A DNA stretch of 64,000 bases from Parvularcula marina (GTDB lineage: Bacteria; Pseudomonadota; Alphaproteobacteria; Caulobacterales; Parvularculaceae). Numbering within the stretch: the stretch's first letter is position 1; each line of letters begins with the position of its first letter. Shown here piece after piece: positions 54,228-63,737 of the stretch. The stretch spans positions 186,001 to 250,000 of the forward strand of contig NZ_QUQO01000001.1 of assembly GCF_003399445.1 (NCBI RefSeq), written 5' to 3'. The notes under the pieces were generated by a model. It ran no database searches and was not told where the DNA came from. It saw only the letters and a program-made list of their open reading frames with translations. Made by a program: the position numbers and the translations under genes.

Positions 54228-56870
54228 TCAGAAGCTTTTGCGAACGAAAACACCCACGGTTCGGCCGACCGGATCGATAAGATCGGGCTGATACTGACCC
54301 GGCGTCTCGCCATTACCGTCCCGGACCTCGCGTTTTTCATCAAAGATGTTCTGCGAGAACAGGCTGACATGGGTGTCTTTCAGGAGCGGATATTTCTCGA
54401 TCAGCTTGGTGCGTTGGTTGAGGTCGAGGAAGATCCGCAGGTTGACCGTCGTCAGAGCGGAGAAGCTGAGATCGCCGCTCGGATCGCCATTGATGTCGAT
54501 GACCTCGGTGCCTTCTTCCCAGTTTGCGTTGAGCGAGACGCCCACGCCCTTGTTGAAGACATTGGTGCGCAGATTGAGCTGGTTCCGCGACTGGCCGCCG
54601 CCGCTGCCGATGGCTGAGCCCTCGAGGAGGTCGAATTCGTCGAGCCCTTCGCGGATCAGGATGCGGTCTTCGAGTGCGTAAGTGTGGAAGAGCGAGATCC
54701 GGACGCGGCCCGGGATTTCCCGGCGCATACCGCCCCCGCCCCCGGGCGGACGCCCGCCTGCGCGCGGTCCTCTGCCGCCACCGCCGCTTGGGCGATTGCC
54801 GCCCTGTGCTCCGCCCTGCTGGCTGGCGCCGAGACGCTTTGACCAGGTGAGGCCGGTGCGGATGTCACGGCGCTGGCTTTCGGCAAAATTGAATGGCGTT
54901 GCATCAACGAAGATGAGGTCGCCCATATCATTGCGGATGAAGCGTTCGGGAAGGGCGGCCTGAATTTCGGCGGAGGCCGCGCCGATCGAATTGATCGGGT
55001 CCTCAATCAGATTGTCCGTATAGTCCGAACGAATTGAGAATTCGCTTTCCTCGAACGGCTTGAAGTTCAGGCCGATCTTCATCACCCGGCGGTGATCAGC
55101 CTGCAGGTCAGGGTTCCCGCCCGTCGCAACGGTTGCGAATACCGTCTCGCCACTGACATAATCATAGGTCCGGGAGTTCTCGGTGATCTGACGCGGATCG
55201 CCAAGCTGGGCGATGCTTGGTGCGCCTTCTTCCTCAGTAACAGAGGCGATAACGCGAAGCTGCTTTCGCGGCTGCCATGTCAGGCCATAGCCATAAGTGT
55301 AGAGCGTGCCAAAATCAGAGTAATCATCAATCGCGCCATTGAGGTTGATGTTGAAATTGCCAAATCCCCAATTCTCTTCGTCCTCGACATAGAAGATCGG
55401 GAAATCGAGGCTGGAGCGAAGGCTATAGGTCTGGCGCGAAAGATCCGTATCCGACTTAACGCCTGAGACCGTATCGCTTGAGTCAAGATTGCGGGAGGTA
55501 ACTTCCCCCGTCAGGGTCGTGCGCACCTCGCCTGCATCTAGATCCAGAACCGGCCCGGTCATGACGATCGTCGCGTCGTAGCTTGTCGTATTGGTTTCGG
55601 CGCGGTCGGTCTGAAGCTCGGTCAAGCTGACCGTATAGGGATTAGTCGCCGCATCACTGCTATCGAGCAGGGCCTGAATAGAGGACGTATCGACCCGGCG
55701 GTCGGTCTCCGTCTCTTGCGTCGAAAAATTGGCATTCGCCGTGATCGTCGTGTCCCAACGGTTTCTGCGGCCATTCGCTGTCAGGCCGAGCTTGCCAGTG
55801 AACTGATCCGTCTCGCGCATCAGGGCGCCCAGCTCATTGGCATAGCGATAGACGGAAATATCATCCGAAAACGGATTGAATGGTGAGGCGGAAGGGACGG
55901 TCAAATTGACCCCAGCCAATCCTTGAAGGCTTTGGCTCTGATTATATTCAAAGCCGCCCGACAGGGTGACGCCCCAGACATCGTTGAGGTCGCGGGCGAT
56001 ACTGGCTTCGACTTCGAGTTTTTCACTCTCGCCGCGAAGGGAACGGAAGTCCGACACATCGGTCTCGTTTGGCTGGTTGGCACCAGCGGCAAAGTCCGAG
56101 ACGCCCGGCATCGTCACCCCTGTAGGGACGGCGGCGACAGTGACGGTCTCGCCCGCCATGGCGCTCAATGCGGGATCGATCTCCGCGCCCAGCATGGCGG
56201 CGGTGATGTTGCCCGTTGCATCATAGGGCTGGGCGGAATCGGTCCGCGTCACGCTGCGCTCTGATTCGAGCAGCGGCGGAGTGACTTCGTACTCACCGGA
56301 AATGTTCCAGCGCTGGGTGCCGTCAATCACGAAGCGGCCAAGGTCATATTCGGTCTCGACACTGCCGCCGGCCGTCGGGCCACGCATCTCGAAATCTGCC
56401 GTCTTGGTACTGAAATCTTTCTTCAGGATAACATTGATGACCCGCTGGTCGGCACGATAGCCATATTGAAGGGCTGCTTCCTCGGGCAGGATCTCGATTC
56501 TCTCGACCGCGTTGGGCGGATAACGGCCAATCTCGCGGAAGCCGGAGATGCGCCGACCATTGAGCAGGACCACAGGCCCGCCACCGCCGCTCCGTCCGCG
56601 GCTGGATCCGGTCTCGGCTTCGATCTCGGCGAGAAGCTCGGCAAGGCTGCTGACACCGTAGGAGGCGATGTCTGATTCATCGAGCACCGTGTCGGGGACA
56701 ATGTTGCCGATCGTCACGCCTCGCTCTCGCGTGCCCTGCACGACGATCGTGTCGCTGCTGACGGTTGGCAGCTCTTCGGTCGGCCCGGTCGTCTGGGCCG
56801 CAGCGGGGAGAGAAAAGCCAAGCCCGAGGGACGAGGCTATTGCCAGGCAGGAAACACTGGAGAGACGCAT
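54228..56870 (-). CDS. TonB-dependent receptor with Gly/Pro-rich insert
   Basis: This 880-residue outer-membrane receptor has a signal peptide ending near LPAAAQ, a plug domain (TIVVQGTRERGVTIGNIVP, VVLLNGRRISGF, GYRADQRVINVILKK) and a beta barrel to a terminal VRKSF. There is no classic long N-terminal extension for a sigma regulator. Residues 683-714 are an unusual stretch made mostly of Gly with Arg, Pro and Gln (54729-54824). This plug subtype is common in caulobacters and relatives for small organic solutes. An M20 peptidase lies 100 bp upstream and may supply or use the substrate. Confidence 0.88.
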   Translation of the reverse strand: MRLSSVSCLAIASSLGLGFSLPAAAQTTGPTEELPTVSSDTIVVQGTRERGVTIGNIVPDTVLDESDIASYGVSSLAELLAEIEAETGSSRGRSGGGGPVVLLNGRRISGFREIGRYPPNAVERIEILPEEAALQYGYRADQRVINVILKKDFSTKTADFEMRGPTAGGSVETEYDLGRFVIDGTQRWNISGEYEVTPPLLESERSVTRTDSAQPYDATGNITAAMLGAEIDPALSAMAGETVTVAAVPTGVTMPGVSDFAAGANQPNETDVSDFRSLRGESEKLEVEASIARDLNDVWGVTLSGGFEYNQSQSLQGLAGVNLTVPSASPFNPFSDDISVYRYANELGALMRETDQFTGKLGLTANGRRNRWDTTITANANFSTQETETDRRVDTSSIQALLDSSDAATNPYTVSLTELQTDRAETNTTSYDATIVMTGPVLDLDAGEVRTTLTGEVTSRNLDSSDTVSGVKSDTDLSRQTYSLRSSLDFPIFYVEDEENWGFGNFNINLNGAIDDYSDFGTLYTYGYGLTWQPRKQLRVIASVTEEEGAPSIAQLGDPRQITENSRTYDYVSGETVFATVATGGNPDLQADHRRVMKIGLNFKPFEESEFSIRSDYTDNLIEDPINSIGAASAEIQAALPERFIRNDMGDLIFVDATPFNFAESQRRDIRTGLTWSKRLGASQQGGAQGGNRPSGGGGRGPRAGGRPPGGGGGMRREIPGRVRISLFHTYALEDRILIREGLDEFDLLEGSAIGSGGGQSRNQLNLRTNVFNKGVGVSLNANWEEGTEVIDINGDPSGDLSFSALTTVNLRIFLDLNQRTKLIEKYPLLKDTHVSLFSQNIFDEKREVRDGNGETPGQYQPDLIDPVGRTVGVFVRKSF

Positions 56871-56969
56871 TCAACTAAACCCCAAACTGGAGACTGGTGG
56901 ATGCGTCTCCTATGGGTCCGCTTTGTATCGGGTTTGTGTCAGCCGCAATGTGCTATTGGGACGCGAGCG

Positions 56970-58223
56970 TTACATCATGGCCTTGATCGCGGCGGCATCA
57001 ATTCGTCCATCGGCAAGCCTGTTCAGGAGAAGAGCGGAAAGCCCTGCTCGCTCTGCGAAACTCTCTGCCATGATGAATTCTTCGTGAGAATGGATCCGGC
57101 CACCCCGAATGCCGAGCGTGTCGACATTAGGCACCCCCGCCGCGAAGATATTATTCCCCTCGCAGACACCGCCCGTATCAACGAAACCAAGCTCCAGCCC
57201 GAGGGCGCGGCCGGTATCGCGGACAGCATCGAATAGCGCCTGCTGGGCGTCATTGCGGGGCTTGGGCGGGCGGTAAAAGCCGCCATGCATCTCGCCTGAA
57301 ATGCCGTCGCGGGCGATGGCTTTCTCATAGAGCGCCGTGACAGCCTTGGTGCACCACTCGGCAGCTTCTGCATCCGGTGCCCGAGCGCCGAGCCGGACGA
57401 TGGCAAGGTCGGGGACGATATTCACAGCTCCGCCGCCATCAATCGAGCCGACATTGACGGTCACGCCCTCGCGCTGGCCGTTGAGCTCTTCAAGCCCGAC
57501 GACGAGTTCCGCCGCCGCATGAAGCGCCGAGCGGCCCTCTTCCTTGGCGCGGCCCGCATGGGCGGACTTGCCGCGAAGGACGATGTCGAAGATCGAGCTG
57601 CCCTTGCGCCCGCCGGCAAGATCACCGGTCTCAAGGCAGGGCTCGTAGGTCATGCCGATATGGGCGCCCGATTGCGCTGCCTCGGTCAGGGCTCTTGAGC
57701 TCGCAAAATTGCCGATCTCCTCATCCGGGGTGACGACAATCTGATAGCCGAGCCGGTCCTTCATCGGACCTGCTTCGAAGGTTTTGAGTGCCTCCAACAT
57801 GACGACGAGGCCGCCCTTCATGTCGCAAAGGCCGGGGCCGTTCCAGCGACCATCCCCGAGCTCGCGGATCTCCTCGAACGTGCCCGGTGGGAAGACGGTG
57901 TCGTAATGCCCGGAGAGGACGACCTGTACCGGCGCCTTTGGCCGGGCCGTCACGCGAAGGACGGGGGAGGTCTCGATTGAGACCTCGACACCGTCATCAC
58001 CGACCAGCGGGATCGGATCGCCGGGCTCGGCGCGGACTTCTGCGTCGAGTTCCTCGAAGGCGGCTTTCAGCATCGGGAAGAAGGCTTTCAGTCCTTCAAT
58101 GTTGTGGCTGCCGGTATTGATACGCGCCCACTCAATCGTGCGGGCCAGCATGGCGTCATTCTCGGCGCGCAACCGGGTGAGGGCGGCATCGTCTTCGGGG
58201 GTCAAGGTACTGAGATCGGTCAT
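56970..58223 (-). CDS. M20 family metallopeptidase (CPG2-like)
   Basis: This ~417-residue zinc hydrolase has the metal ligands in LSGHYDTVFPPGTFEE and NGPGLCDMKGGLVVMLEAL, the catalytic Glu in VTPDEEIGNF and the lid domain with SAHAGRAKEEGRSALHAAAE. This matches the carboxypeptidase G2 group, which removes C-terminal Glu from folates or similar acyl amino acids. I prefer the ATG at 58223; a GTG at 58241 would add six residues and neither has a strong ribosome site. It is 55 bp from the divergent selO and 100 bp upstream of the TonB receptor. Confidence 0.88.
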   Translation of the reverse strand: MTDLSTLTPEDDAALTRLRAENDAMLARTIEWARINTGSHNIEGLKAFFPMLKAAFEELDAEVRAEPGDPIPLVGDDGVEVSIETSPVLRVTARPKAPVQVVLSGHYDTVFPPGTFEEIRELGDGRWNGPGLCDMKGGLVVMLEALKTFEAGPMKDRLGYQIVVTPDEEIGNFASSRALTEAAQSGAHIGMTYEPCLETGDLAGGRKGSSIFDIVLRGKSAHAGRAKEEGRSALHAAAELVVGLEELNGQREGVTVNVGSIDGGGAVNIVPDLAIVRLGARAPDAEAAEWCTKAVTALYEKAIARDGISGEMHGGFYRPPKPRNDAQQALFDAVRDTGRALGLELGFVDTGGVCEGNNIFAAGVPNVDTLGIRGGRIHSHEEFIMAESFAERAGLSALLLNRLADGRIDAAAIKAMM

Positions 58224-58278
58224 GGAAAGCGCATGTGCCACAGTCGCGCGAGCGATGCGAGACGGCTAGGCTGCGCAG

Positions 58279-59748
58279 ATGACCCTGCCGCGCGATGACA
58301 CGCTATTCCCCCAAGAGGCCCTGCGCCCGCAATTCCGGCAATTGCCGAACGTCTTCTACAGCGATGTGGCACCCGAGGCGGTGGGGGAGGATCCGATCCT
58401 GGTCCATGTGAATCGGGCGATCCTACCCCGGATCGGCCTGTCGCCTGAGGCAGCGGACACGGTAAGCTTCATCGAGGTGATGGCCGGGCATCGGCTGGTG
58501 GCGGGCGCTGAGCCTTATGCCGCCGTTTATGCAGGGCACCAGTTTGGCCATTTCGTTCCCCAGCTTGGCGATGGCCGGGCGGTGACGATTGCCGAGGGCG
58601 AGACGGATGGCCAGCCTTGGGAGCTACAGCTCAAAGGAGCGGGGCGCACACCCTATTCAAGATTTGGCGACGGGCGGGCCGTCTTGCGTTCTGTCTTGCG
58701 GGAATATCTGTGCAGTGAGCATATGGCCGCGCTCGGCATTCCGACGACGCGGGCGCTCAGCGTGATCGCTTCGCGCGAAGGGGTGCATCGTGAGACGCTG
58801 GAGCCCGGCGCCGTCATGGGACGGCTCGCGCCCAGCCATATCCGTTTTGGGCATTTCGAATATTTCCATCACCGGGGCGAGACCGGGCGCGTGCGGGAAC
58901 TCGCCGATCATGTGCTGGCGCATCATTATCCGGCGCTTAAAGATCGGAAGAACCCTTATGCCGCGCTGTTCGAGGAAGTGACGGCGAGGACCGCCAAGCT
59001 GATCGCACAATGGCAGGCGGCGGGGTTCGCCCATGGCGTGATGAATACGGACAATATGTCGATCCTTGGCCTGACGATCGATTACGGGCCGTTCGGTTTC
59101 CTTGATCTCTATGATCCGTCCTTCATCTGCAATCATTCGGACGAGATGGGGCGCTATACCTTCTCTCACCAGCCGGGCATTGCTTTCTGGAACCTCAAGG
59201 CGCTGGCCGTGGCCTTCACCTCGCTCGTACCGATGGAGGAACTGAGCGCGGCGCTCGAAAGCTATGGTCCGGCCTTTGATGCCGCTTGGATCGGCGAGAT
59301 ACGGCGCAAACTGGGGCTAGAGGTCGAGGAAGAGGGTGATTTCGAACTGGCTGCCAGTTTCCTCAAAATACTTGAAGAGACGAAAGCGGATTACACAAAT
59401 AGCTGGCGGAGCCTTGGGTATTTCTTGCGCGGTGAAGAGGGCGCACCGTCGGCTGCGCCTCTTGAAGGAAGCGAATGGGTGGCGGCATGGCAGGCGCGGC
59501 TGGAACGGGAAGAGGCAGGCCGGGATGAGATCGCCGCGCGCCTAGATGTGGCCAATCCCCGTTATGTCCTGCGGAACTGGGTCGCGGAAACAGCGATAAG
59601 GGCGGTGGAGGATGACTTCAATCTGGGCCGACTCGATGAGATATTCCGTATCATAACGAGTCCCTTTGATCCGCATGAAGGGAATGAGGATCTGGCCGCG
59701 CCGCCGTCAGCGGAGATGTGCGGGCTGTCTGTGTCCTGCTCCTCCTGA
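58279..59748 (+). CDS. selO: protein adenylyltransferase SelO
   Basis: This 489-residue pseudokinase-fold enzyme transfers AMP to Ser, Thr or Tyr of redox proteins. It has GHQFGHFVPQLGDGRAV, LQLKGAGRTPYSRFGDG, LREYLCSEHMAALGIPTTRA and the HGVMNTDNMSILG catalytic stretch. The protein ends in Cys487-Ser-Ser, where eukaryotic SelO has selenocysteine, as in other bacterial SelO. No selenocysteine is expected here. It is divergent from the M20 gene and convergent with the acidic gene, with a hairpin between them. Confidence 0.93.
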   Translation: MTLPRDDTLFPQEALRPQFRQLPNVFYSDVAPEAVGEDPILVHVNRAILPRIGLSPEAADTVSFIEVMAGHRLVAGAEPYAAVYAGHQFGHFVPQLGDGRAVTIAEGETDGQPWELQLKGAGRTPYSRFGDGRAVLRSVLREYLCSEHMAALGIPTTRALSVIASREGVHRETLEPGAVMGRLAPSHIRFGHFEYFHHRGETGRVRELADHVLAHHYPALKDRKNPYAALFEEVTARTAKLIAQWQAAGFAHGVMNTDNMSILGLTIDYGPFGFLDLYDPSFICNHSDEMGRYTFSHQPGIAFWNLKALAVAFTSLVPMEELSAALESYGPAFDAAWIGEIRRKLGLEVEEEGDFELAASFLKILEETKADYTNSWRSLGYFLRGEEGAPSAAPLEGSEWVAAWQARLEREEAGRDEIAARLDVANPRYVLRNWVAETAIRAVEDDFNLGRLDEIFRIITSPFDPHEGNEDLAAPPSAEMCGLSVSCSS

Positions 59749-59749
59749 A

Positions 59750-59784
59750 AAGCGAAAAGGCGGCGCTCGGAAGAGGCCGCCTTC
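59750..59784 (-). terminator. probable terminator between selO and the acidic gene
   Basis: The stem AAGGCGGC / GCCGCCTT at 59757-59783 with a 10-nt loop is followed on the minus strand by TTCGCTTTTC, a broken U tract, so it better serves the leftward gene at 59807-60229. On the plus strand the tail is poor. Confidence 0.6.
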
Positions 59785-59806
59785 TCCATCACAGAAATGT
59801 CAGCAA

Positions 59807-60229
59807 TTAGCCGTCGATGTCGGTGTCACCTTCGACTTCGCCATCTGCTTCGATCTCGGCTTCCGCCTCAAGCATCGGCTTGTCTTCATCATCGCCTTCT
59901 TCGTCATCAGCCGCCGCCATGACGTCGGTCTCGCTCTCTACGTCGAGATCGGCATCATCATCGCCAATGGCATCATCCGCATCGCCAAGCTTGACTTCGG
60001 CATCCGTCGTCACCGACGCATCGTCATCATCCGTTGTCATATCGACTTCGCCTTCGACATCGACGTCGAGGGTCTCTTCAGCGGCTTCGACCGTCTCTTC
60101 GATACTGGTCTCGACCTCGGTTTCGGTCTTGGTGGTGGTTTCCTGTGCCAGTGCCGCAGAGGCAGCAAGGCCGCCGATCACGAGCGACGAGGTGGCGAGA
60201 AGGGCTTTGATCTGAGGGGAAGTGGTCAT
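59807..60229 (-). CDS. exported, extremely acidic low-complexity protein
   Basis: This 140-residue protein has a clear signal peptide (MTTSPQIKALLATSSLVIGG, then cleavage after AALA). The mature ~112 residues contain about 49 Asp or Glu, only three Lys, and no Arg, His, Cys, Phe, Trp, Tyr or Asn. Thr and Val alternate with acids (TETEVETSIEETVE, DVDVEGEVD). It must be disordered and may bind Ca2+ or other cations or coat the cell surface. I start at the ATG at 60229 instead of 60274 because the signal peptide opens there. I know no family; low-complexity acidic proteins give unreliable matches. A probable terminator follows. Confidence 0.75.
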   Translation of the reverse strand: MTTSPQIKALLATSSLVIGGLAASAALAQETTTKTETEVETSIEETVEAAEETLDVDVEGEVDMTTDDDDASVTTDAEVKLGDADDAIGDDDADLDVESETDVMAAADDEEGDDEDKPMLEAEAEIEADGEVEGDTDIDG

Positions 60230-60404
60230 GGGTTCAATCTCCAGATAAGTGTTGCACGACCGGCCGACGCGCAAAACTCAACCGTATGCTGACGTGGTGG
60301 CCGCCAGCATGCCTTGCGCCGATGATCGTGCATGGTTAACGGAGTGCCTCCCGAGGCGTTCCGCCCAAAAGGCGAATGCCACAGAATGACCTTATTTCAG
60401 GTAG

Positions 60405-61361
60405 CTAGCGAGCGGGGGTGAGGCCCGTTTTCTCATCGAAACCGAGGACGAGATTGAGGTTCTGGATCGCCTGGGAGGCCGCGCCCTTCAGGAGATTGTC
60501 GAGCGCCGAGGTGACAACAATACCGCGCCCATCGGCCCGTAATTGCGGACGGCCGATCTGACAGAGATGGGTGCCCGCTACGGCCACGGGTTCGGCCGGT
60601 TCATCCAGAAGAGTGGCAAAGGGTTCGTTCTGATAAGTCTCGGCAAACAGATTTCTGATCTGTTCCTCATCTGCTGCGCCCGCCAACTGCGCGGAGACAG
60701 TGACGATCAGCCCTCTGAAGAAAGACGTAACGCATGGCATGAAACGGACATCCTCGCCGGAATGAACGGCGATTTCCTTTTCATGGCCGTGCCCGACAAG
60801 CCCGTAGGGGATCACATTATCGTGGAGCGCCTCAGGGTCGTTCTTGCGTGACGGGGTCGTTCCGGCACCGGACCAGCCCGAGAGCCCGAAGACATGGGCC
60901 TGACCTTCGAGCAGCCCCTGCAGAGGCAGAAGAGCAAGCTGCGCAGCAGTGGCGTAGCAGCCCGGATTGGCGATCCGGGTTGCGCCCTTGATCTGCGCCC
61001 GGTTGCGTTCCGGCAGACCATAGATCCAGCCGCTGTCATGGCGGTAATCCGCTGACAGATCGATCAGCACGCTCTCGGATGCTGTATTGCTTAAGGCTTC
61101 AACAAAAGGCGCAGCCTTGCCATTGGGCAGACCGAGAATGACGACATCCGCCTGGCGGTCTGCGGCAGCCTCAGGCCCAAGGGCTTCGAAGACCTGCCCG
61201 TCAAAATGGACGTCGCCGTCCAGCATATCGGCAATCGGCTTGCCGTCCCATTCCCGCGAAGAGGCATAGGCGAGCGACAGTTCAGGATGCCGCGCGATCA
61301 GCTCCAACATCTCCCGGCCGACATAGCCGCGGGCCCCAATGAGGCCGACATTGATCGTCAT
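60405..61361 (-). CDS. argC: N-acetyl-gamma-glutamyl-phosphate reductase
   Basis: This 318-residue enzyme reduces N-acetylglutamyl phosphate to the semialdehyde. It has GLIGARGYVGREMLELIARH, the catalytic Cys in NPGCYATAAQLALLPL, and the region SGWSGAGTTPSRKNDPEAL. The ATG overlaps the argBA stop by 4 bp. It is the last arginine gene in the window; 175 bp separate it from the acidic gene, with no clear terminator. Gene order matches the Xanthomonas-type operon. Confidence 0.95.
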   Translation of the reverse strand: MTINVGLIGARGYVGREMLELIARHPELSLAYASSREWDGKPIADMLDGDVHFDGQVFEALGPEAAADRQADVVILGLPNGKAAPFVEALSNTASESVLIDLSADYRHDSGWIYGLPERNRAQIKGATRIANPGCYATAAQLALLPLQGLLEGQAHVFGLSGWSGAGTTPSRKNDPEALHDNVIPYGLVGHGHEKEIAVHSGEDVRFMPCVTSFFRGLIVTVSAQLAGAADEEQIRNLFAETYQNEPFATLLDEPAEPVAVAGTHLCQIGRPQLRADGRGIVVTSALDNLLKGAASQAIQNLNLVLGFDEKTGLTPAR

Positions 61362-62680
61362 GACGCATCCTCGATGAAGCTCGGGGTCCGGGCGACGACA
61401 TCTTCGATGATGGAAGCTGCCTCGCCGAGGCCGGGGCGGCCGGTCCAGAAGATATTCCAGATGCCGCGCCGGACGAAACCATCCGCATGCGACATGTAAA
61501 AGCCGTTGAACCCGTTAGTCTGACGCGAACGCCAGTAAACGACGGGCTCGTCCTCAATCATTAATCGCCAGAGGCCGTGGGTCAGGCCCTCGCCGCGCGC
61601 ATCTGGATCGACCACGAATTTGTCGAGCAGGACTGCATCACCGAGTTTGATCAGCACCGCAGCCGTCCGGTAGCCTTCCGAGACATAGATCCGGTGGATC
61701 GGCAGGCTCTCAAGATATCCCGCCGGCAGGGTCTTGCCGAAAGCGCGCTCGATGAGGCGTTTGAGGCGAGGCACATCGACATCCTCGATCGTCTCATGGC
61801 GCTCATATTGCTCACCGAGCCGGACCAGCGTGCCCTGTCCACCATGGGTGAACAGTTCACGGACGATCCCGTCGGGTGAGGTAATCGAGACGGAGGTGGA
61901 GGGCGGCAGTTCAGACAGGAGCTTGCCGATCTCTTCAAGTTTGAGCTGCATGCCGGAATGGACCGTGCCATCTTTGATCATCTGCTCAAGCTCGGCATTG
62001 AGGTTGATCGAGGTGATCAGATCACCTTCATTATCGAGAAGCCCGCCGGTGCCGGTGACGAAAACGATCTTCAACGGCTCGAAGGCCAGCGCGAGCGCGC
62101 GCGCGACGGCATCGGCATTGATATTGACGAGGCGTCCCGCCTCATCGACGCCGATATTGCTGATCAGCGGAATGCTGCCTGAATCCGTGATGGCGGAGAT
62201 GGTTTCGAGATCGACTGCCAGCGGATCACCGACGCGGCCATATTTTTCTTCATCGACAATCCGGGCCCGGATGGCTGCAGGCGGCACGGCGGCGGTGTGT
62301 CCGCCCTGTTGGCCGATGGCGGATGAAAGGGCGATGGTCGTCCGCATAGCAATCGTACTGACGACGTCCATCACTTCCGGGGTGGAGACACGCAGGCCAT
62401 CTTTCTTGCCGGCATCAACCCCGGCGGCGGCGATGGCTTCATCAAGCTGGGGGCCGGCGCCGTGAACAACGATGGGGGTCAGCCCGACCGTGTTGAGGAG
62501 AGCAAGACCCGCCGCCACGGTCTCAAGATCATCACGCAGGACCGCGCCGCCGAGCTTGAAAATCGCAAAGCTGGTGCCGCCCGCCGCGCCGAAACGGTCA
62601 AGATAGGTGCGGATTTCTTTGCCGTCCCGGATCTGGCCGAGAAGCTCCGTGAGGGCTGTTTTGACTGGTCCGTCAGCCAT
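61358..62680 (-). CDS. argBA: bifunctional N-acetylglutamate synthase/kinase
   Basis: This 440-residue protein is an acetylglutamate kinase domain (about residues 1-285) fused to a DUF619-type GNAT domain (about 290-440). The kinase part shows FKLGGAVLRDDLETVAAGLA and VVHGAGPQLDEAIAAAG. The acetyltransferase part ends with VYWRSRQTNGFNGFYMSHADG's region. Fused NAGS/K enzymes are known from Maricaulis and Xanthomonas and carry out the first two steps of arginine synthesis; the kinase-like domain also holds the arginine feedback site. It overlaps argE' by 8 bp and argC by 4 bp. Confidence 0.93.
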   Translation of the reverse strand: MADGPVKTALTELLGQIRDGKEIRTYLDRFGAAGGTSFAIFKLGGAVLRDDLETVAAGLALLNTVGLTPIVVHGAGPQLDEAIAAAGVDAGKKDGLRVSTPEVMDVVSTIAMRTTIALSSAIGQQGGHTAAVPPAAIRARIVDEEKYGRVGDPLAVDLETISAITDSGSIPLISNIGVDEAGRLVNINADAVARALALAFEPLKIVFVTGTGGLLDNEGDLITSINLNAELEQMIKDGTVHSGMQLKLEEIGKLLSELPPSTSVSITSPDGIVRELFTHGGQGTLVRLGEQYERHETIEDVDVPRLKRLIERAFGKTLPAGYLESLPIHRIYVSEGYRTAAVLIKLGDAVLLDKFVVDPDARGEGLTHGLWRLMIEDEPVVYWRSRQTNGFNGFYMSHADGFVRRGIWNIFWTGRPGLGEAASIIEDVVARTPSFIEDAS

Positions 62681-63731
62681 GCGTCATGATCCTCATATAG
62701 GCATTGAAGGCGGCCTCGAGGTCCGCATAAAGAACGAATTCATCCGCCGCATGGGCCTGGGCGATATCGCCGGGACCAAGAACGAGGGCGGGATATCCGG
62801 CAGCGGCAAAGAGCGACGCCTCGGTCCAGAAATCGACTGGATCACCAAGGTCGAGACCGATCCCGGCGGCCCAATCCATCAGGGCTTTTTGTCCAGCCTG
62901 TGCCTTGTCATCTGCGATGGGGAGGGGCGGACCCTCAAAGCGTTTTCCTAAAGAGACCAGTTCATCGCCTGCCAGTGCGCGGATCTCGTCTAAGCGCGAG
63001 GCGGTATCGGCGCCGGGCAGCCCCCGGAAGCCGAAGCGGACGAGACAGTCCGCCGCCACCATATTAGGTTTCACGCCGCCTTCGATACGCCCGAAATTGA
63101 GCCGATAGTCCGCGGCCCACGGCAGAGCGAGGGCGTCTGTCACGAATTTTGCCGCCGCATGGATGGCCGAGACGCCGCCCTTTGAGGCGTGGCCGGACAT
63201 TCCCTTGAAATTGGCTTCCGCCGACAGGATGCCGCGATGCTGCGGCGTTGCCTTCGCCTTCGTCGGTTCGGAGACAATGACGCGGTCGTAGGGATGGGAT
63301 TCTTTCAAAAATCCGTGCACTGCATCGCTCTGGCCGGCTTCTTCATCGGTCGTGAAGAGGAGCGCCATGGGGCCGTCAGTTTTGGCGGCAACATTGAGAA
63401 GGCAGGCTGCTGCCCCCTTGATATCGCAGGTGCCAAGGCCGATGGCGCGGTCATCTGCCCGCGTCATTTTGTGCGGATCTTGCGTCCAGCCGGGCGCAAT
63501 CGGCACGGTGTCGAGATGGACATTGAAGAGTGTCCTTGCCTCGCCACGCTTTGCATACCAGCCAAGGCAGCCATCACCATAGTCGAGCACGGATGTCTCA
63601 AACCCCGGCGCGTGGGTATCAAGCCAGCCGAAAAGCTCCGCCTGCGGCGTTAGCGCCCGCGGCGGGTTCTGGCTGTCAAATCCGACAAGGGCTTCGAGGT
63701 GATCAAGGACCGTATCAAGAGAAAACGTCAC
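62673..63731 (-). CDS. N-acetylornithine/N-acetylcitrulline deacetylase
   Basis: This 352-residue M20 enzyme starts at GTG 63731. It has the metal-ligand motifs FNVHLDTVPIAPGW, GLGTCDIKGAAACLL and FTTDEEAGQ and the late motif DFWTEASLFAAAGYPALVLG. From memory it is closer to the Xanthomonas N-acetyl-L-citrulline deacetylase than to E. coli ArgE: the stretches VHLDTVP, DPHKM, CDIKGAAA and GPGDIAQAHAADEF are shared. It lies 6 bp after argG and overlaps argBA by 8 bp. Substrate (acetylcitrulline or acetylornithine) cannot be settled without seeing the transcarbamylase gene. Confidence 0.88.
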   Translation of the reverse strand: MTFSLDTVLDHLEALVGFDSQNPPRALTPQAELFGWLDTHAPGFETSVLDYGDGCLGWYAKRGEARTLFNVHLDTVPIAPGWTQDPHKMTRADDRAIGLGTCDIKGAAACLLNVAAKTDGPMALLFTTDEEAGQSDAVHGFLKESHPYDRVIVSEPTKAKATPQHRGILSAEANFKGMSGHASKGGVSAIHAAAKFVTDALALPWAADYRLNFGRIEGGVKPNMVAADCLVRFGFRGLPGADTASRLDEIRALAGDELVSLGKRFEGPPLPIADDKAQAGQKALMDWAAGIGLDLGDPVDFWTEASLFAAAGYPALVLGPGDIAQAHAADEFVLYADLEAAFNAYMRIMTHG

Positions 63732-63737
63732 GAAAAA

